This document shows, piece after piece, positions 26,454 to 38,450 of a stretch of DNA of 64,000 nt. Below the pieces are notes generated by a model. It was not told the DNA's origin. It saw only the letters and a program-made list of their open reading frames with translations, and did no database searches. Origin of the DNA: Dictyophora rubrovolvata (taxonomy: Eukaryota; Basidiomycota; Agaricomycetes; Phallales; Phallaceae); contig CP114119.1 in assembly GCA_029959195.1 (NCBI GenBank), positions 310,001 to 374,000 of the forward strand, given 5' to 3'. Each line of letters starts with the position of its first letter. Position 1 is the first letter of the stretch. A program made the position numbers and the translations under genes.

Positions 26454-28322
26454 GGCGGACCGGACGCTTCGGGACAATAATAAGTACTCATGTATCATTA
26501 ATGTTCATCTACAATATTGTAATCACCACTTTCATCATCATGCTAACGCGCTGTGCAGTGAAAGTTCTTTCGTGAATCTCGAGCTCACTATTACTACACT
26601 AATGCCAGCGCCGGGTCTTGGCGCGCTCAAAACTCGGTTATTTCAACTTTCAATTGTTGGTTTGGTTCCATCCTGATCTTTGTCCAAATTAGACTTGCGA
26701 ATGTGACAAGCATTGAAACTTGAAAGCGCGTCAGAAGGAAACAACGTAAAAGCCACAGTGAAAATTTAGACCAAAACACGTGAAGATTTGATCTTATTAT
26801 TCTTATACCACCCCGTCAGACTCAAGAACACGATGTAATTTGTGAAATTCAAATGTAGCCACGGCGGCTTATTACAAACTCAGCTAGCGTACCGACAATT
26901 TGATCATTTTCATTTACTCATACGCATACCATTGAGAACACTTTACAAATCACATTAAATAAGTTGCATGTTACAGTCTCTATTAGGTTGTAATAAATGT
27001 ATATACTATAGAAGTTCCCCAAAACGGCCTTGCTATCTTTAATAAGGTTGCTGTTCTTTGGCATGGAACCCATGATAACAAGTTAATCACCTTTAATCAC
27101 TGCCTTATAATATCGCCCTTCATAAACGAAACTTGGATTAGTTGCAGATAGCTAAACACCAGGTCGATCTATTTGATGAGATCACATGTCGAGGTATGAA
27201 CCCTAAGGAGTGTCACTTCGCTTTGGTAGATTTCCACTAGGTGCTCGATCCAAACGGGGTAGTGATTTCTCTTGTGTAGATGTGATTCGCGTGAAGCCAC
27301 GGCACCTACGCGCCCGAGTAGCGCGGCCACATGTTCGAATAATACCATGCCGTTTTCTGAACTAAACCTTTATTTCCTTGAGACTTCGGCTTCTTGAGAG
27401 CCTCAATTGAAGTTTCATATAAATGGCTAGGTCAAACTTATAGTTGGTTGTATTGTCAACACAACGAAGTTATGAGACCTGCCAGTATGCCACAACACGT
27501 GTAAACATACAAAACCGAAGTCTAACCTTAACCCCTGTTACAAGTGGCTCCTTCGTTTTCTGTAGATTAAATGGCGAATATTGATGGAACAAACAGATAA
27601 ACGACTCGTAGCACATGTTTGGCACTGCTACGTGCCTTCGGACTCAGAGGGACTGTTGGATCCCTCATTGCGAGGATGTTCAATTTAATTCAGTTTGATG
27701 GCACCGTGGTTTGGATTTCATCTCGGGTGCTAGATAGAGAGCAGACATAATTAGTGGCTTAGAACAGCCACTATATTGGGTGGCTTAACCAAAGTTTTAA
27801 TTGCTATCATAATACATACGTCGCTGAAGAAACAAGCACGAGGCAACTTTTTGTCGAATCACGTTTACCTGAAAAAATTTTCAGGGGAAGTTTTCAGTTT
27901 CCCGATGTGTAATGTGATTCAGAAACCGGATAGTCTAATCTTCCTGTTTCGTACTGGTCCCCGCGAAGTACATCAAGCGTAACCGAACCCTGCATTGACT
28001 AATTTGACACCCTTATTACACATAAGCCAAAGGGTGGGTGCCCGTAATGCCGAACTGGATAAAGCGGGGCACTCTATTGTCGAATTTATGGCCGCTCCCC
28101 AAAGAAAGACGATAAATCTTGGACCCGGTAAGCCATATGCATTCTCCTCTCTTTTTTACATAATTCCGCTAGCCGGAATAGAGATGAAACGGCAAGAATA
28201 GAAGGGATTGAAACATTTGAAATTTTACCTGGGATTTGAATATGTATTTAAGGCTTGAGAAAAAAAATTGGCGCGTTCATTGTCAATTATCAGTTTAATA
28301 TGTCTCAGACGCAAGAAAGTAC
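26454..28322. other. intergenic
   Basis: No supportable gene. Short frames at 27.8-28.2 kb have no conserved block and do not splice into the methyltransferase downstream. Confidence 0.5.
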
Positions 28323-29461
28323 ATGTTACCCCCTCCCTGTATGATAAGATATTCCGATGTGTTTTCTCTGTTGGCTAACATCCGACCCAGTCCGCGGATC
28401 GCCATGAAGAAAATGCTAGGTATGTGCGCATAGCCAGTTGTCTTTCTGCGAGACTAATCAAGGAGGGCATTTTCTGGCCAGACTCTCCCACCAATTCAAT
28501 ATCATACAAGAATTTATCGGTGGTTTGACGTTCGCACCTCTGGAAACTATAGAACCAAAAACACTATTGGAGCTAGGGTGAATTCCTTGCTTATACCGTA
28601 ATTTAGCATCATCAACTTCGCCACTAAATGAATTCGTAGATCGGGAACAGGGGCCTGGGCAGCTCAAGCAGCAGATACCTTCCCCAATGCTGATATTTTA
28701 GCAGTAGACCGAGTCGAACCGTCAAAGGAGTGCGTTTTTTTTCATATGAGATCGTCAATGACGCTGATCGGAGCACAGTTCACGGAGAAACAACTTACAT
28801 TTTCAATGCTTAGATCTTCGACAACCTTTGCCATGGGATTTCCAATCTTTTGATGTCGTGCACGCGCGACTTACTATCATCCATGCAAGTCCCTCCCCAA
28901 GAAAACTCGACTCTAAATCTCATCACTTGACAATACAGATACCCAATGGAAAGGATGTTCTTTCACGCGTCTTACCACTAGTCAAGCCCGGCGGGATTTT
29001 GATATTGGAAGATACGGTCGCATCTTTTCACCCAGATCACCGAAAAGAACGCACACCGGGCATTACGAAGTTTTGGGAGAATTTTGAAACTGAAATGCGT
29101 AACAAAGGAGTTGATCCTGAGTTGCCGCTCAATTACGTCTCTATATTGGAAAATTCCGGTCTTTTCAGTGAAGTACATTTGCGAAAACAGTTTTGCAATT
29201 TTTCAACTGCTTGCTTGGGTAATTGCAACTCAAATCTTATCCGTTTTGAAAAGAATCGTACTCATAAGAAATCTCCAAGACACGCCCGCGGGTCGCCTGT
29301 CAGCCATGGGTGCCAAATCGTTTCGGATTGGCCCTCTTCATCATTATCCAGGTCGTACACCTGAGCTCGTAAAGCAAATTATGGAAGAAATGGAGGACCC
29401 GATGATAAATAAAACATTAGGTTATGAATTTCATTTTGTTTGGGCTCGTCGAAAGCTTTAA
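28323..29461 (+). CDS. class I SAM-dependent methyltransferase
   Basis: Rossmann-fold methyltransferase of the fungal LaeA/UMTA-like type; often found beside tailoring enzymes of secondary metabolism. Exons: 28323-28419, 28463-28577, 28640-28729, 28788-28884, 28939-29218, 29280-29461; 286 residues. SAM-binding motif I is LELGSGTGAWAAQAAD, created across intron 2; motif II ends in ILAVDRVEPSK; the block LRQPLPWDFQSFDVVHARL and the motif LVKPGGILILEDT are typical. The start codon is tentative (28323 or 28341). Intron 4 (28885-28938) uses a GC donor, is 54 nt and has no stop in frame. The last junction is the least certain. It ends the row of oxidoreductases and could O-methylate their product, which is inference only. 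Confidence 0.85.
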
Positions 29462-30904
29462 ATGTTACTACAATTGCTATCTTCATGTCATAAGACGTAA
29501 ATTCATCATCATAATGGAAACTGCAGTGTATTCCGTAAATAAATGGGCATGTGACAAAAACCCTTTTTAGACCTTACTGTTTATATGGAAGCATGGTACT
29601 CTGAACCAACTCCTGCGGGGACGATAAACGTGAAATCCGGATCACACTTTTAATTTCCTTAATCTAAAGGAGCCGAGGATGATTAGACCCAAATAAGGTA
29701 TTCTGAAAATGAGGTTCGTGTAGTACGTCTGCCTACAAGCACTTTCCGGCCCTCCGGTAACAGCTGCTAGAATAGGAACCACATTTCCGGTCATATCTTT
29801 TTGAGATTACGGAACTTCCGTAGAGTTTGTTGTCTCGTCCCGGAGTGTTCTGACCAAAACCTCGGACCAGTCAAACAAGATGAGATCAATGCCAACTCTA
29901 CATGCGCTTTCGAAGTGGATGCAGTGCTGTACCATTAGTCTGTCGTTCCACCGCTACTGAAATTTAAGACAAAACGATGAAATCATAATAAACCACGTAC
30001 CACCCCCAACAACACGCCTCGCATTCTATATGGTTAATATCAAAATCAATTCCGCAGCTTGTAATAGTTTGTAAGCTGCCCTGATTTTCGTAATGTTATT
30101 GCGATATACATAATTCCATTAAGGAAAGCCGTGATACCAAAATAAGCCCAATTCAGCGAGCAAAGTTTCGGCAGAAACATTAGGAGTGTACCCCGCTTGC
30201 TGTATATCATCGATTCATCTACGAGCGGTTCCATGGAAAAATTGGTCGTTTGATCTGTCTGATTTGGAAAGTGTGTCATGACCACAAAGTCAAGTTCGGA
30301 TGAGCTTGAATCGGGGATAGGTGATAATTTATGTTTGAATTCGTAGACACCTGACCGCATAACAGAGCGATATTATAGCCAGTTTATTCAAAGAGATTTT
30401 TTCTCATGCGGTTTCGGAAGGAACCAGTGACCGAGATTAAGAATAGTTCCCCCATCCAGTATCCATCAGGTTGGCGCCTCGCCCAGCACGGGATTGCCGG
30501 GAGCACTAACACTGTTAAGCACAATGCTGAAATAAGAAAGCACTAACGACATTACCTGATTCTGAGGTTGGGCAAGGCCGAGGTTCCCTCAAGGTTTCCA
30601 TAAGATTACTTCGATTTTTGATGATTCCGATAATTCCGGTGACTGCAGGGTGACTGCGGGAGAGAATCGAATAGAATATTGTGGAATGTATAGACAAGCT
30701 TACTATAAGGAGTCAGCAATAAATGCAAATGCCCACAAGAGACTCGCATGACAAGACAGAAGAAAACTTGCTTGAAACATTCAATTTTGCTTCCGCGGTG
30801 ACGTGACCTTGCGTCACAGGAGCTTACAATGGCAGGTTACGTAATTACACTTGACCATCCCAAAAAGGGACAATTGCGTAACCGTCCATCCACAGCTCAC
30901 AAAA
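29462..30904. other. intergenic
   Basis: A minus-strand frame at 30046-30360 (104 codons) ends in one hydrophobic segment, but I find no family or upstream exons for it. The last 130 bp before Nas6 contain GTGACGTGAC and GTTACGTAA sites that may be promoter elements. Confidence 0.45.
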
Positions 30905-32139
30905 ATGTCTCTGTCCGGATTTTCAGCACACTCAGCTGCACAAAACAGTATGTTCTATCATAACATAATAAAACCTGATCATCTTGTTAAACTATCGTGA
31001 AGATCAGCTTTCCCTGCTCAGAGCGCTTTTGGACGAGAATCCTTCTCGACTGAACGAAGCTGATCAAGTACGTTCTACGAATGATCCACCGGAAGAAGTT
31101 GTTTATTTCTATTGCAATAGGATGGTAGAACGGTTTTACATTGGGCTGCTAGTACAGCAGGTGGACTGGAGATGGTGAAATATTTGCTGAGCAGATCAGG
31201 AATTGATGTCGATAAACCGGATGGAAGTGGCTGGACTGCTCTTCACATTGCTGGTAAGTTTGTCTTTGGTATGACTAAACTCTCTTGACATTTTCATCTT
31301 GTTGTTTGGGGCAGCTAGTGCAGGACGTGAAAGTGTCGTTCGAGAATTATTGGGAGCGGGTGCCAATCCAAACCGGACGAACGATAAAGGTTTAACACCT
31401 TTGTAGGATCTATCAAATCATTTAGCTTTTGTTATTTGAATGTTTACATCGTATTTAGACACTACGCTGCGTCTAAGTCGCAAATTTCGGTAATACGAAC
31501 AGCCAAAATGACACTTAACTCGCCATTCTAAGAAATCTTTAGATCGGTCAACTGCTCATAACTAGGGGAGCTGAGGTATATCCCTTCCTCTGAAATATAG
31601 ACTAAATCTCAAACCATGTCCCAGATTAACGCCAAAGACCGAGCAAACCAACATCCACTGTGAGCATAATCGTTCACATAACACAAAGGTGACCAGGTGA
31701 CTCACCGGATTGCACAGCCATCGAGCAGCTACAACTGGTTCAGTAGGGTTTATCAAACTTCTTGTCAATCCTCCCGAGGGGTCTCCAAAAACACGTTTGA
31801 ATACCGCAGATCGCGTTGGTGAGTCCACAGGAAAAGAAAGGATACCAGCAAGGTCGATCTGATATTGAATTTTTTGTTCAAAACGACTGACAGGTAACAC
31901 CCCTCTCCATCTCGCCATGGAATCTGGACATGGCGAAGCAGCGATTGCGCTAATTGAAGCAGGAGCTGATCGGCATAGGGTAAGCGTCTCGGATTTGTTT
32001 ATGTCTCATGTTTCTATTGACGTCAATGATACTGTAGACAAATCATGACAATCAGATACCTGAAGAAGTAGAAGGGGTCGGAGAACAAGAACAGAAACGC
32101 GTGAGGGAGTATGTTATTAGTAGGGTTGGAAAACCATAA
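30905..32139 (+). CDS. NAS6: 26S proteasome assembly chaperone Nas6/gankyrin (PSMD10-like)
   Basis: Ankyrin-repeat chaperone that binds the C-terminal region of Rpt3 and guides assembly of the proteasome base; cytosol and nucleus. Ten exons: 30905-30947, 31003-31067, 31121-31253, 31315-31402, 31459-31489, 31543-31575, 31625-31659, 31718-31818, 31894-31979, 32038-32139; 238 residues (human 226, yeast 228), all phases closing. Ankyrin consensus turns are visible: DGRTVLHWAAS, GSGWTALHIAASAGRESVV, NDKGLTPLHYAAS, DRANQHPLHRAATTGS, GNTPLHLAMESGHGEAA. The C-terminal tail with IPEEVEGVGEQEQKRVREYV is characteristic of Nas6 as opposed to generic ankyrin proteins. Tail-to-tail with the first SET gene, 238 bp apart. 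Confidence 0.95.
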
Positions 32140-32377
32140 GAATAACTAGGGCTTAGGGTTTTAAGAATGTACATATGTATATGTGAATTGTATCAGTGCG
32201 TGTAGTATTTTATCTTGCATGATCTTGACTTGTCAAGTGTTTGGTACTCTGGTCGAAAGCATCGTCGGAATTGATTCTTTTAAAATTACATCATAACTAA
32301 TATTGTCTTACAATTGTAGTGAACACGCGACCAGGACACGTCACTCTTTCTCTTAAACTGTTCGATATCTCAATGTT

Positions 32378-33613
32378 TCACCGGAATAGAACCCAATCAG
32401 GAAACCTCTCTGGTACTCTCACCCAATCAATCCATTGCTCAACCTCGCGGCGCGCTTGTTCACCTAGCTCATGCATATATCTCACAGAAAGCAATATGGC
32501 CTTAAACCCCCACTCCCTGAACCCCTTCCTATCGCCCAAAATCCCCGATACCTTCATCAAATACAGATAATGCCAAAAAGCCGAGGCACACTCGACGCCT
32601 TCCATCATGACCAGTTCCAAACTTTTAGATATGCCGTCTAGGAGCACCTGTGCATGTCCAAGACCCATATAACGTGGTAGACTTGATTCAACGAGTTCAC
32701 CGTAAAAATGTTCCAAGGAGGCGGAGACGGTGCCTCCTTGCTGGAGGAGACGAACTTCATCCGACATTGGTGGTGCGTTCGTGCAGTAGTCGCATGTGCA
32801 TTTGAAGCGATAACTGCGCTCGAGGTCATATCTCCGATTTGCATGTGATTGACTGCAAGGGGCTTCGTATGCTATGGTAAGTTCTTGACCTGCACGAATG
32901 GGACGAACGGCTTGCGCAGAAAGGGTAAACAAGTAAGGGTCCCATGAGCGGGTAAGGTTAGGACCACAACTTTAAAAAACAAATATTTATCAGTTAAAGT
33001 AGATGTAAATGGTGGTAAATCACAAATACCTGTGATTCAAGCGCGAAAGTTCAAGAAAAACACCATTGTAATTCTCTTTTCCTTTCATCAAGTCAATCTC
33101 AAACGCGTTCGTTTCCAAAATCCCAATGAATTCAGAAACGTGAGCATCTTTAACGTTGGCCAAATTATAGAAATTATTCCAAACATCACGATCCATAGCC
33201 AGCCTGGCATACTGCTCGAACATGGCAATGTCCCTCGTTTTTATTGTATGCGCACATATGAGAATTGGACGTTCGACTATCACAATTTCACCCAAAGCTA
33301 TATCTCGAGTTGCAATTATGCCTTTTCCTTTCCCTAGGATATTACGGATTTCGTATGATGGAGGTGGAGGTGGCAGAAGGGTAGGAAGCCGCGGTGGAAG
33401 CATTCGACGTACGACATTGTACACGGCACCAACAACGAATTTCTCCTCTCCGTTATGATCAGAATAAGGGATAATCATAAAATTGATTTTCTGTGGCCTC
33501 TTTCCGCCAAGTATGATATCAATGTCTTGTTTTGTTTCGTTCGTGAGGCCGTTTACGTCGACCTTGTTCGGAGGCTCGTCCATGAGAATACTATGGATTT
33601 GGACTTTAGACAT
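32378..33613 (-). CDS. SET-domain protein, paralog 1
   Basis: Putative lysine methyltransferase of the SMYD/SET5-like type, without a MYND finger. Two exons, 33613-33030 and 32969-32378; 391 residues. An N-terminal module of about 85 residues (VDVNGLT, then VVGAVYNVVRRMLPP) is shared by all paralogs here. The SET domain starts at GKGKGIIATRDIALGE (about residue 92); RLNHSCGPN (Ser near 195) and RPIRAGQELTIAYE form the SAM/lysine site; post-SET CTCDYC (C-x-C-x2-C) follows, then a helical C-terminal domain ending in EVEQWIDWVRVPERFPDW. The intron splits the Ser codon of NHSC at phase 2. It is intact. Substrate unknown. Confidence 0.85.
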
Positions 33614-34204
33614 GGAGATGTTGAGGGAATATAAATATCGACTGATTGTGGGACTGTGGCAGTGAGAGGAGCTTGTACTGTAGGCGCTCTGTCCAGAAGA
33701 GGTTCATTTATAGAGGACATTTTCCGGTCTCGTATAATAAACAAAAAATATATATTCATCACTAAATGTGACAATACAGCTGTTTATGGATGATGATGAA
33801 CTAGGTTCAAATACTTCAAAACCAAAACTCCACAGGAAAAAAAAAGAAGTTCATTTATTAGGACCATGAAACTTCAAACACGTAGAACCCCAATTTTTGT
33901 TTTTTCATGTTTGATGTAAGGTGATATGAGGTAATGTGCTCACCAGCCGAAATAGATACTCCTTGGCATAAAAATTCTTATATTATTATATATTCGGACC
34001 AAGCTTGATTGTTTGCCCAAGCGTCGCTTCGACTATTACAACAAGACAATCTAACCATTTAAAATCAGGTGGTTGACAATGAAATTAAACAGCGAGCGCA
34101 TCATTATTATTAGTAGACAGTAGAAACACGACACTGTTATACAAATATTATGACACTAAATGCACACAACACGTACATTACAATTTATCTCATAAACCCA
34201 GCAT
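33614..34204. other. intergenic between SET paralogs 1 and 2
   Basis: Upstream region of paralog 1 (starts at 33613) and 3' flank of paralog 2. A short frame just upstream of paralog 1 (from about 33720) is out of frame with it and may be only leader sequence or a uORF. Confidence 0.5.
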
Positions 34205-35464
34205 TCAGCGACGGTACCGGCCCCAGTCGGGAAACTTCTCCGGCTCTCTGATCCAGTTAATCCACTGTTCAACCTCCCCGCACGCATTTTCTCTCTCTCC
34301 GTCCGTGTAATGCATAGAAAGCAATATGGCCTTAAACCCCCACTCCTTGAACTTTTTTTTATCACCCAAGAGTCCAAGAATCCTCATCAGACACGCATAG
34401 TGCCAAAGAGCGGCTGCGGACTCGATACCTTCCTTCGTGACTATAACCAAACTTTTGATCAAATGGTCTAGAACCACGTCCGTCTGTTGACGTCGTACAT
34501 AACGTGGTAGACCGGGCTTGATGAGGTCGTGGCACATGTGTCCTAGGCGGATGAAGAGGTTGTTTCCCTGGTTGAGGAGACGATCTTGATCGGATGTGGG
34601 TGAAGTGTTTGTACAGTAGCCGCATGTACATTTGAATTTGTATTTGCGCTCAAGGTCGTATCGCCGATTGGCATGTGATTGACCGCAGGGATCTTCGTAT
34701 GCTATGGTCAGTTCCTGGCCTGCACGAATGGGGCGAACGGCTTGGACGGAAAGAGTAAAGAGATGAGGATTCCACGAGCGGGTAAGGTTGGGACCACAGC
34801 TGAAGGGGAGAAAAATAAAATAAAGGTTACAAAAGGAATTCAAAGCGTAGGTTAATAAGTGGGTGTACCTGTGGTTCAAACGCGAAAGTTCGAGAAAAAC
34901 ACCACCATAATTCTCTCTTCCATTCACCAATCCGATTCCAAACGCATTTGTGCCAATGATACCTCTGAATTCAGATATACTGTCACCTTTCACGTTGCTC
35001 AGATCAAAATACTTGTTCCAATCGTCGGGGTGCATTATATTCTCCGCGTATAGCGCGAAGTCGGTTATGAGTTCGAGGTCCATTACACACGCAAATATGA
35101 GAACCGGTCGTTCGACTATGACGACCTCACCCAAAGCTATATCTCGAGTTGCAACTACGCCTTTGCCTTTGCCTGGTATATCACGGATTTGGTATGCAGG
35201 AGCGTTTGGAGGTGAAAGAAGTGTAGGGAGTCGTCGTGGAAGCATCCCGCGTACGACATTGTATACCGCGCCTACGATGACTTTCTCCATTCCGTTATGA
35301 TCGGTATAAGTGAAAGTTGTGAGGAGGATGTGCTGAGGTTCGTCGCCGACGCCGGATATGAGGTCCGAGTCTTTTTGATCTTGGGGCGTGAGACCATTTA
35401 CATTGATGTTCTTCGGAGGCTCATCCACGTAAACATAAATGGGTTTGTTTTCATTGTTAGACAT
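34205..35464 (-). CDS. SET-domain protein, paralog 2
   Basis: Same family as paralog 1. Exons 35464-34869 and 34799-34205; 396 residues when spliced. Motifs: shared N-terminal module (NVNGLT ... VVGAVYNVVRGMLPRRLP), GKGKGVVATRDIALGE, GTNAFGIGL ... GVFLELSRLNHSCGPN, RPIRAGQELTIAYEDPC, post-SET CTCGYC, C-terminal EVEQWINWIREPEKFPDW. The 69-nt intron (34868-34800) sits at the same site as in paralog 1. It is a multiple of three with no stop, so the unspliced frame is open for 419 codons; retention would insert 23 residues into the NHSC motif and should kill catalysis. Head-to-tail with paralog 1, so a tandem duplicate. Confidence 0.87.
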   Translation of the reverse strand: MSNNENKPIYVYVDEPPKNINVNGLTPQDQKDSDLISGVGDEPQHILLTTFTYTDHNGMEKVIVGAVYNVVRGMLPRRLPTLLSPPNAPAYQIRDIPGKGKGVVATRDIALGEVVIVERPVLIFACVMDLELITDFALYAENIMHPDDWNKYFDLSNVKGDSISEFRGIIGTNAFGIGLVNGRENYGGVFLELSRLNHRYTHLLTYALNSFCNLYFIFLPFSCGPNLTRSWNPHLFTLSVQAVRPIRAGQELTIAYEDPCGQSHANRRYDLERKYKFKCTCGYCTNTSPTSDQDRLLNQGNNLFIRLGHMCHDLIKPGLPRYVRRQQTDVVLDHLIKSLVIVTKEGIESAAALWHYACLMRILGLLGDKKKFKEWGFKAILLSMHYTDGERENACGEVEQWINWIREPEKFPDWGRYRR

Positions 35465-35975
35465 GTTGAGGGTTTAGACTGCGATTTACATTGATTTATG
35501 GAGACTTTTGACAAAAGAACTTGAACTTACATGTACGCCTCAGGCCTCAGCTCAGAGTTGAGGGAAACAACTGAGGGCAGCTCAAACAAAGAAGCTATTA
35601 GCTTTTATACATGAAAAAAAAAATAGACGCGAAAAGTAACTTGAAAGGAACACAAAAGGAATATGCCTCGCCATAAGCAGATGCTTACAAACCCTTATTA
35701 TGTAACACGTCGTACTCTTTCTTCGAACAGGTGTGCTAAAACTTGAAACCTTTTGCTTGCCCTTTGCTGGCAATTGTTCAAATTGTCTTACTCATTTTTT
35801 AGGCTCTGGCTTGAGGTCGAAATGTGTTTGGTGTAAGGTGAATGGACATTATACTCGAAGAACAAAGGAACATGATATACGTAATGGATGAAACGAAATC
35901 ACAATGTATGTACACAACAACAAACACAACATGCACATACATATCACCAAGAAAACAGAAAAATAGAGACACCTT
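35465..35975. other. intergenic
   Basis: Promoter side of SET paralog 2 and 3' flank of the RING-like gene. No other feature seen. Confidence 0.5.
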
Positions 35976-38014
35976 TTAAATATAAATAGCAATAGGCCCA
36001 CTCTCCTCATCCGGTTTCCACACATCCTGCAACTTATAACTACTATGCATCTTCCCACACCCAGCAACGGGGCACGTCCAATTGTACCGAATTTCAATTT
36101 TGGGTGGTTCATTATTCTTGACAGCCTTCCCGTCGTATTTACGTTTCGTACCACGAGTTTTACGGGAAGGTTCTTCTGATGATGCTGGTGCTGTGCCTGC
36201 CCGGTTCCTTCTGTTTGAGGAGCGAGAGGAAGCGGGCTGTTCCTGTGGTGGTGGTGGACGCCGTGTTCGAAAGTTATACCGGCTTCCCGACGTGGATTCT
36301 GGTTGTGATTGTTGTGATGATGGAGGTGCGTCGTCAATAATATTGACTGGAGTTGACACGGGTTCGGCACCAACGACTTCTATGGCGGATGACATCGCAG
36401 CATCTTCATCATCTTCCTTTGCCTTCCCTTTACCCTTGTCTATCGAAGGCTCATCATCCGCGGGCACAACAACTTTCTTATCTTCCTCCTTCTCCTTCTC
36501 CTCTCCAGTCGTCGTCGTCGTCGGCGTCATCATTTTTGGTTTCTCTTTCTGCCAATTAGGAACCATAAGACCCTCGATACACTTCCCGTCGAACATATGA
36601 CCGCATCTCAAAGCCCAAACTCTTTTCTTTCTCTTCTCTTCAACGCTCAAATCCCTCCTCTCCTCCACATTCGCATGAAGCGGGTCCAAACACAAAGCAC
36701 AAGCCAAATATTCAGCAGGTGCTGTACCACTACCACCACCACCACCACCTGTAGCACCCTCATCATCAGCATCAACATCAACGCTCTGAACACTCTCCGT
36801 CCCAAAACTGAACGACCAACCAGGTGGTGGTACACCAGGATGTGTCATATCCTTGGTATACTCCGGCACGGACGTAACAGCCGCAGCCGCAGCAGCCGTC
36901 CCAATGATATTCCGAGACAAAAAGAAAAAAGCACTCTCCAGAGTCCGACCCGCTCGTCGTGGATTGAACCATCCACCGGCGGCTTCATATCGACGGAGAG
37001 CATGATCGACATGGTGATGGTGATGGTGATGGTCGTGCTCGCGCTCGTGGTGTTGTTGATCATGATTTGGGTTCAGATCTTGATGATTCGGATTCCGGTC
37101 TTGTTGCGGATCGTGGTTCAGGAACGTAGCTATGTATCGTCCAACGGGTGGAGTCCGACCATGACCATTTGCATTCGCATTCGCAGACGTCGACCCATTG
37201 GGACGTGACAGATCGCCCCAGCCTGACATATTCGCAACGCGTCGAGGTCGGATGCTTTGCGAGACTAGTCCGCCTCCTAGCTGGATACCAAGACGATTAC
37301 TGGCTCGTCGAGAAGCTGAGGTCGAGGATGTGCTCGGTTGGGGAGGTTCATCGAAGGGGAGACGACGTCGAGAGGATGTGTTACTGCTGTCTTCTGATGC
37401 TTGAGACGGAGCGAGGATTGCGAAAGGTTGGGGGTTGGCGATGATTGGTAGTGATGGTACTGGTGGTATCGGATGATGTGTTGGTGCAGGTGGCGGTGGA
37501 GAAAATATTCGGAATGAATCTATATATAACACAAACGCCAGTGAGAAAAGGGGCAAATTCGCAACCAAAACTACAAGTTCTTACCCCTTCGTTGATATTG
37601 TTGTGTTGACGGTCCGGAGGGAGCATTCCTAGTTGGAGAATGTTCTTCATCGCTGTCTGGAATCACAATTGGGCGGTTGATGCCGCCACCGACGCTGATT
37701 CGGCGACCGCTGGTGTTACTCTCGGCACTGGTGTCAGGATCAACAATAATAACATCATCATCATCCGGAACTGTTCCCACTAGTCTTCGCCGTACAGCAG
37801 GCGGCGGGCTACAAAGCATAGCACATAGTTAGAAAAACATCCTCGCAATAATTTATAATTTTGTGAACAGTGCATACGCATTGGTATCGGCATCATCGTC
37901 TACGAGATTGATTACTTGGGGAGCGGATGACGGACGAGCGTGAGTACTTCGGAAGGGAAGACTGTCGACACTGACAAAACTGACTAAAGGTGAGTGTAAT
38001 TGAATATTCGACAT
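35976..38014 (-). CDS. RING-like zinc-finger protein, disordered
   Basis: Likely E3 ubiquitin ligase, probably nuclear. Three exons: 38014-37878, 37808-37585, 37519-35976; 634 residues. The first 380 residues are mostly disordered: acidic DDDD patches, VIIVDPDTS and VIPDSDEE, which resemble SUMO-interacting motifs, Ser/Pro-rich runs, and a His-run near residue 290. The zinc-binding residues come in three groups: CALC near residue 392, RCGHMF-GKC about 30 residues later, and CPVAGC near 600. This matches a C3HC4 RING whose last pair is displaced by about 170 residues of low-complexity insert with KGKGKAK and a KKTRGTKRK-like basic stretch. SUMO-targeted ligase function is an inference from the SIM-like motifs. 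Low complexity makes the model less certain, though the long third exon is fully open. Confidence 0.7.
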
Positions 38015-38450
38015 GGAGTTGGTAGAGAGAACAACAGGCTTTTTTCCGTGAGCTCGTCGTCGTGGTAAAAGAGCGAAAGGATGCGAGACGCTGACTAAGC
38101 GTTTTTGGTGTGCCAGACATGAAAGGTGTTTCAGCGCTTAGTGGACAAGTCCGAGGTCGGCATCCCAGGAAATAATTGGCACGAGCTCCGACGACGACCA
38201 CAGCACGACGTTTTTCTAAGCACACTCTGCCAAAAGAAATTGACTTCCCCCCCAACGTTTTTGTGTGAAGAACAACTTCGGTGTTCAATCAGTACATTCA
38301 GAAATTTTTGTTTTTTTGGACGGTGAATCGAAGAAGGCCTGCCGACTCGTCACTCAACTTGAACCCCTCCTAGTCCCGTGTTCGTTGTTACCTCGTTGTT
38401 TTCGCGGCTAACTCGGATTTCTCTCGACTTTTTTCTCACTTTGCTTTGCC
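38015..38450. promoter_or_regulatory. divergent promoter, RING-like gene / HSBP1
   Basis: Start codons at 38014 (minus) and 38451 (plus) leave 436 bp for both promoters. No TATA box stands out; a long pyrimidine tract precedes the HSBP1 ATG, as is common in fungal housekeeping promoters. Confidence 0.5.

Noticed and set aside
30046-30360. Minus-strand frame with one hydrophobic segment
   Set aside because: Could be the tail of a DUF6533-type protein, but none of the family's blocks or upstream exons is present.
34205-35464. Treating SET paralog 2 as a single-exon gene of 419 residues
   Set aside because: The extra 23 residues interrupt NHSC exactly where the other paralogs have an intron, and both borders are good splice sites.
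36082-37208. Long plus-strand open frames opposite the RING-like gene
   Set aside because: They are antisense shadows of low-complexity repeats (Ser, His, Asp runs) and have no domain.
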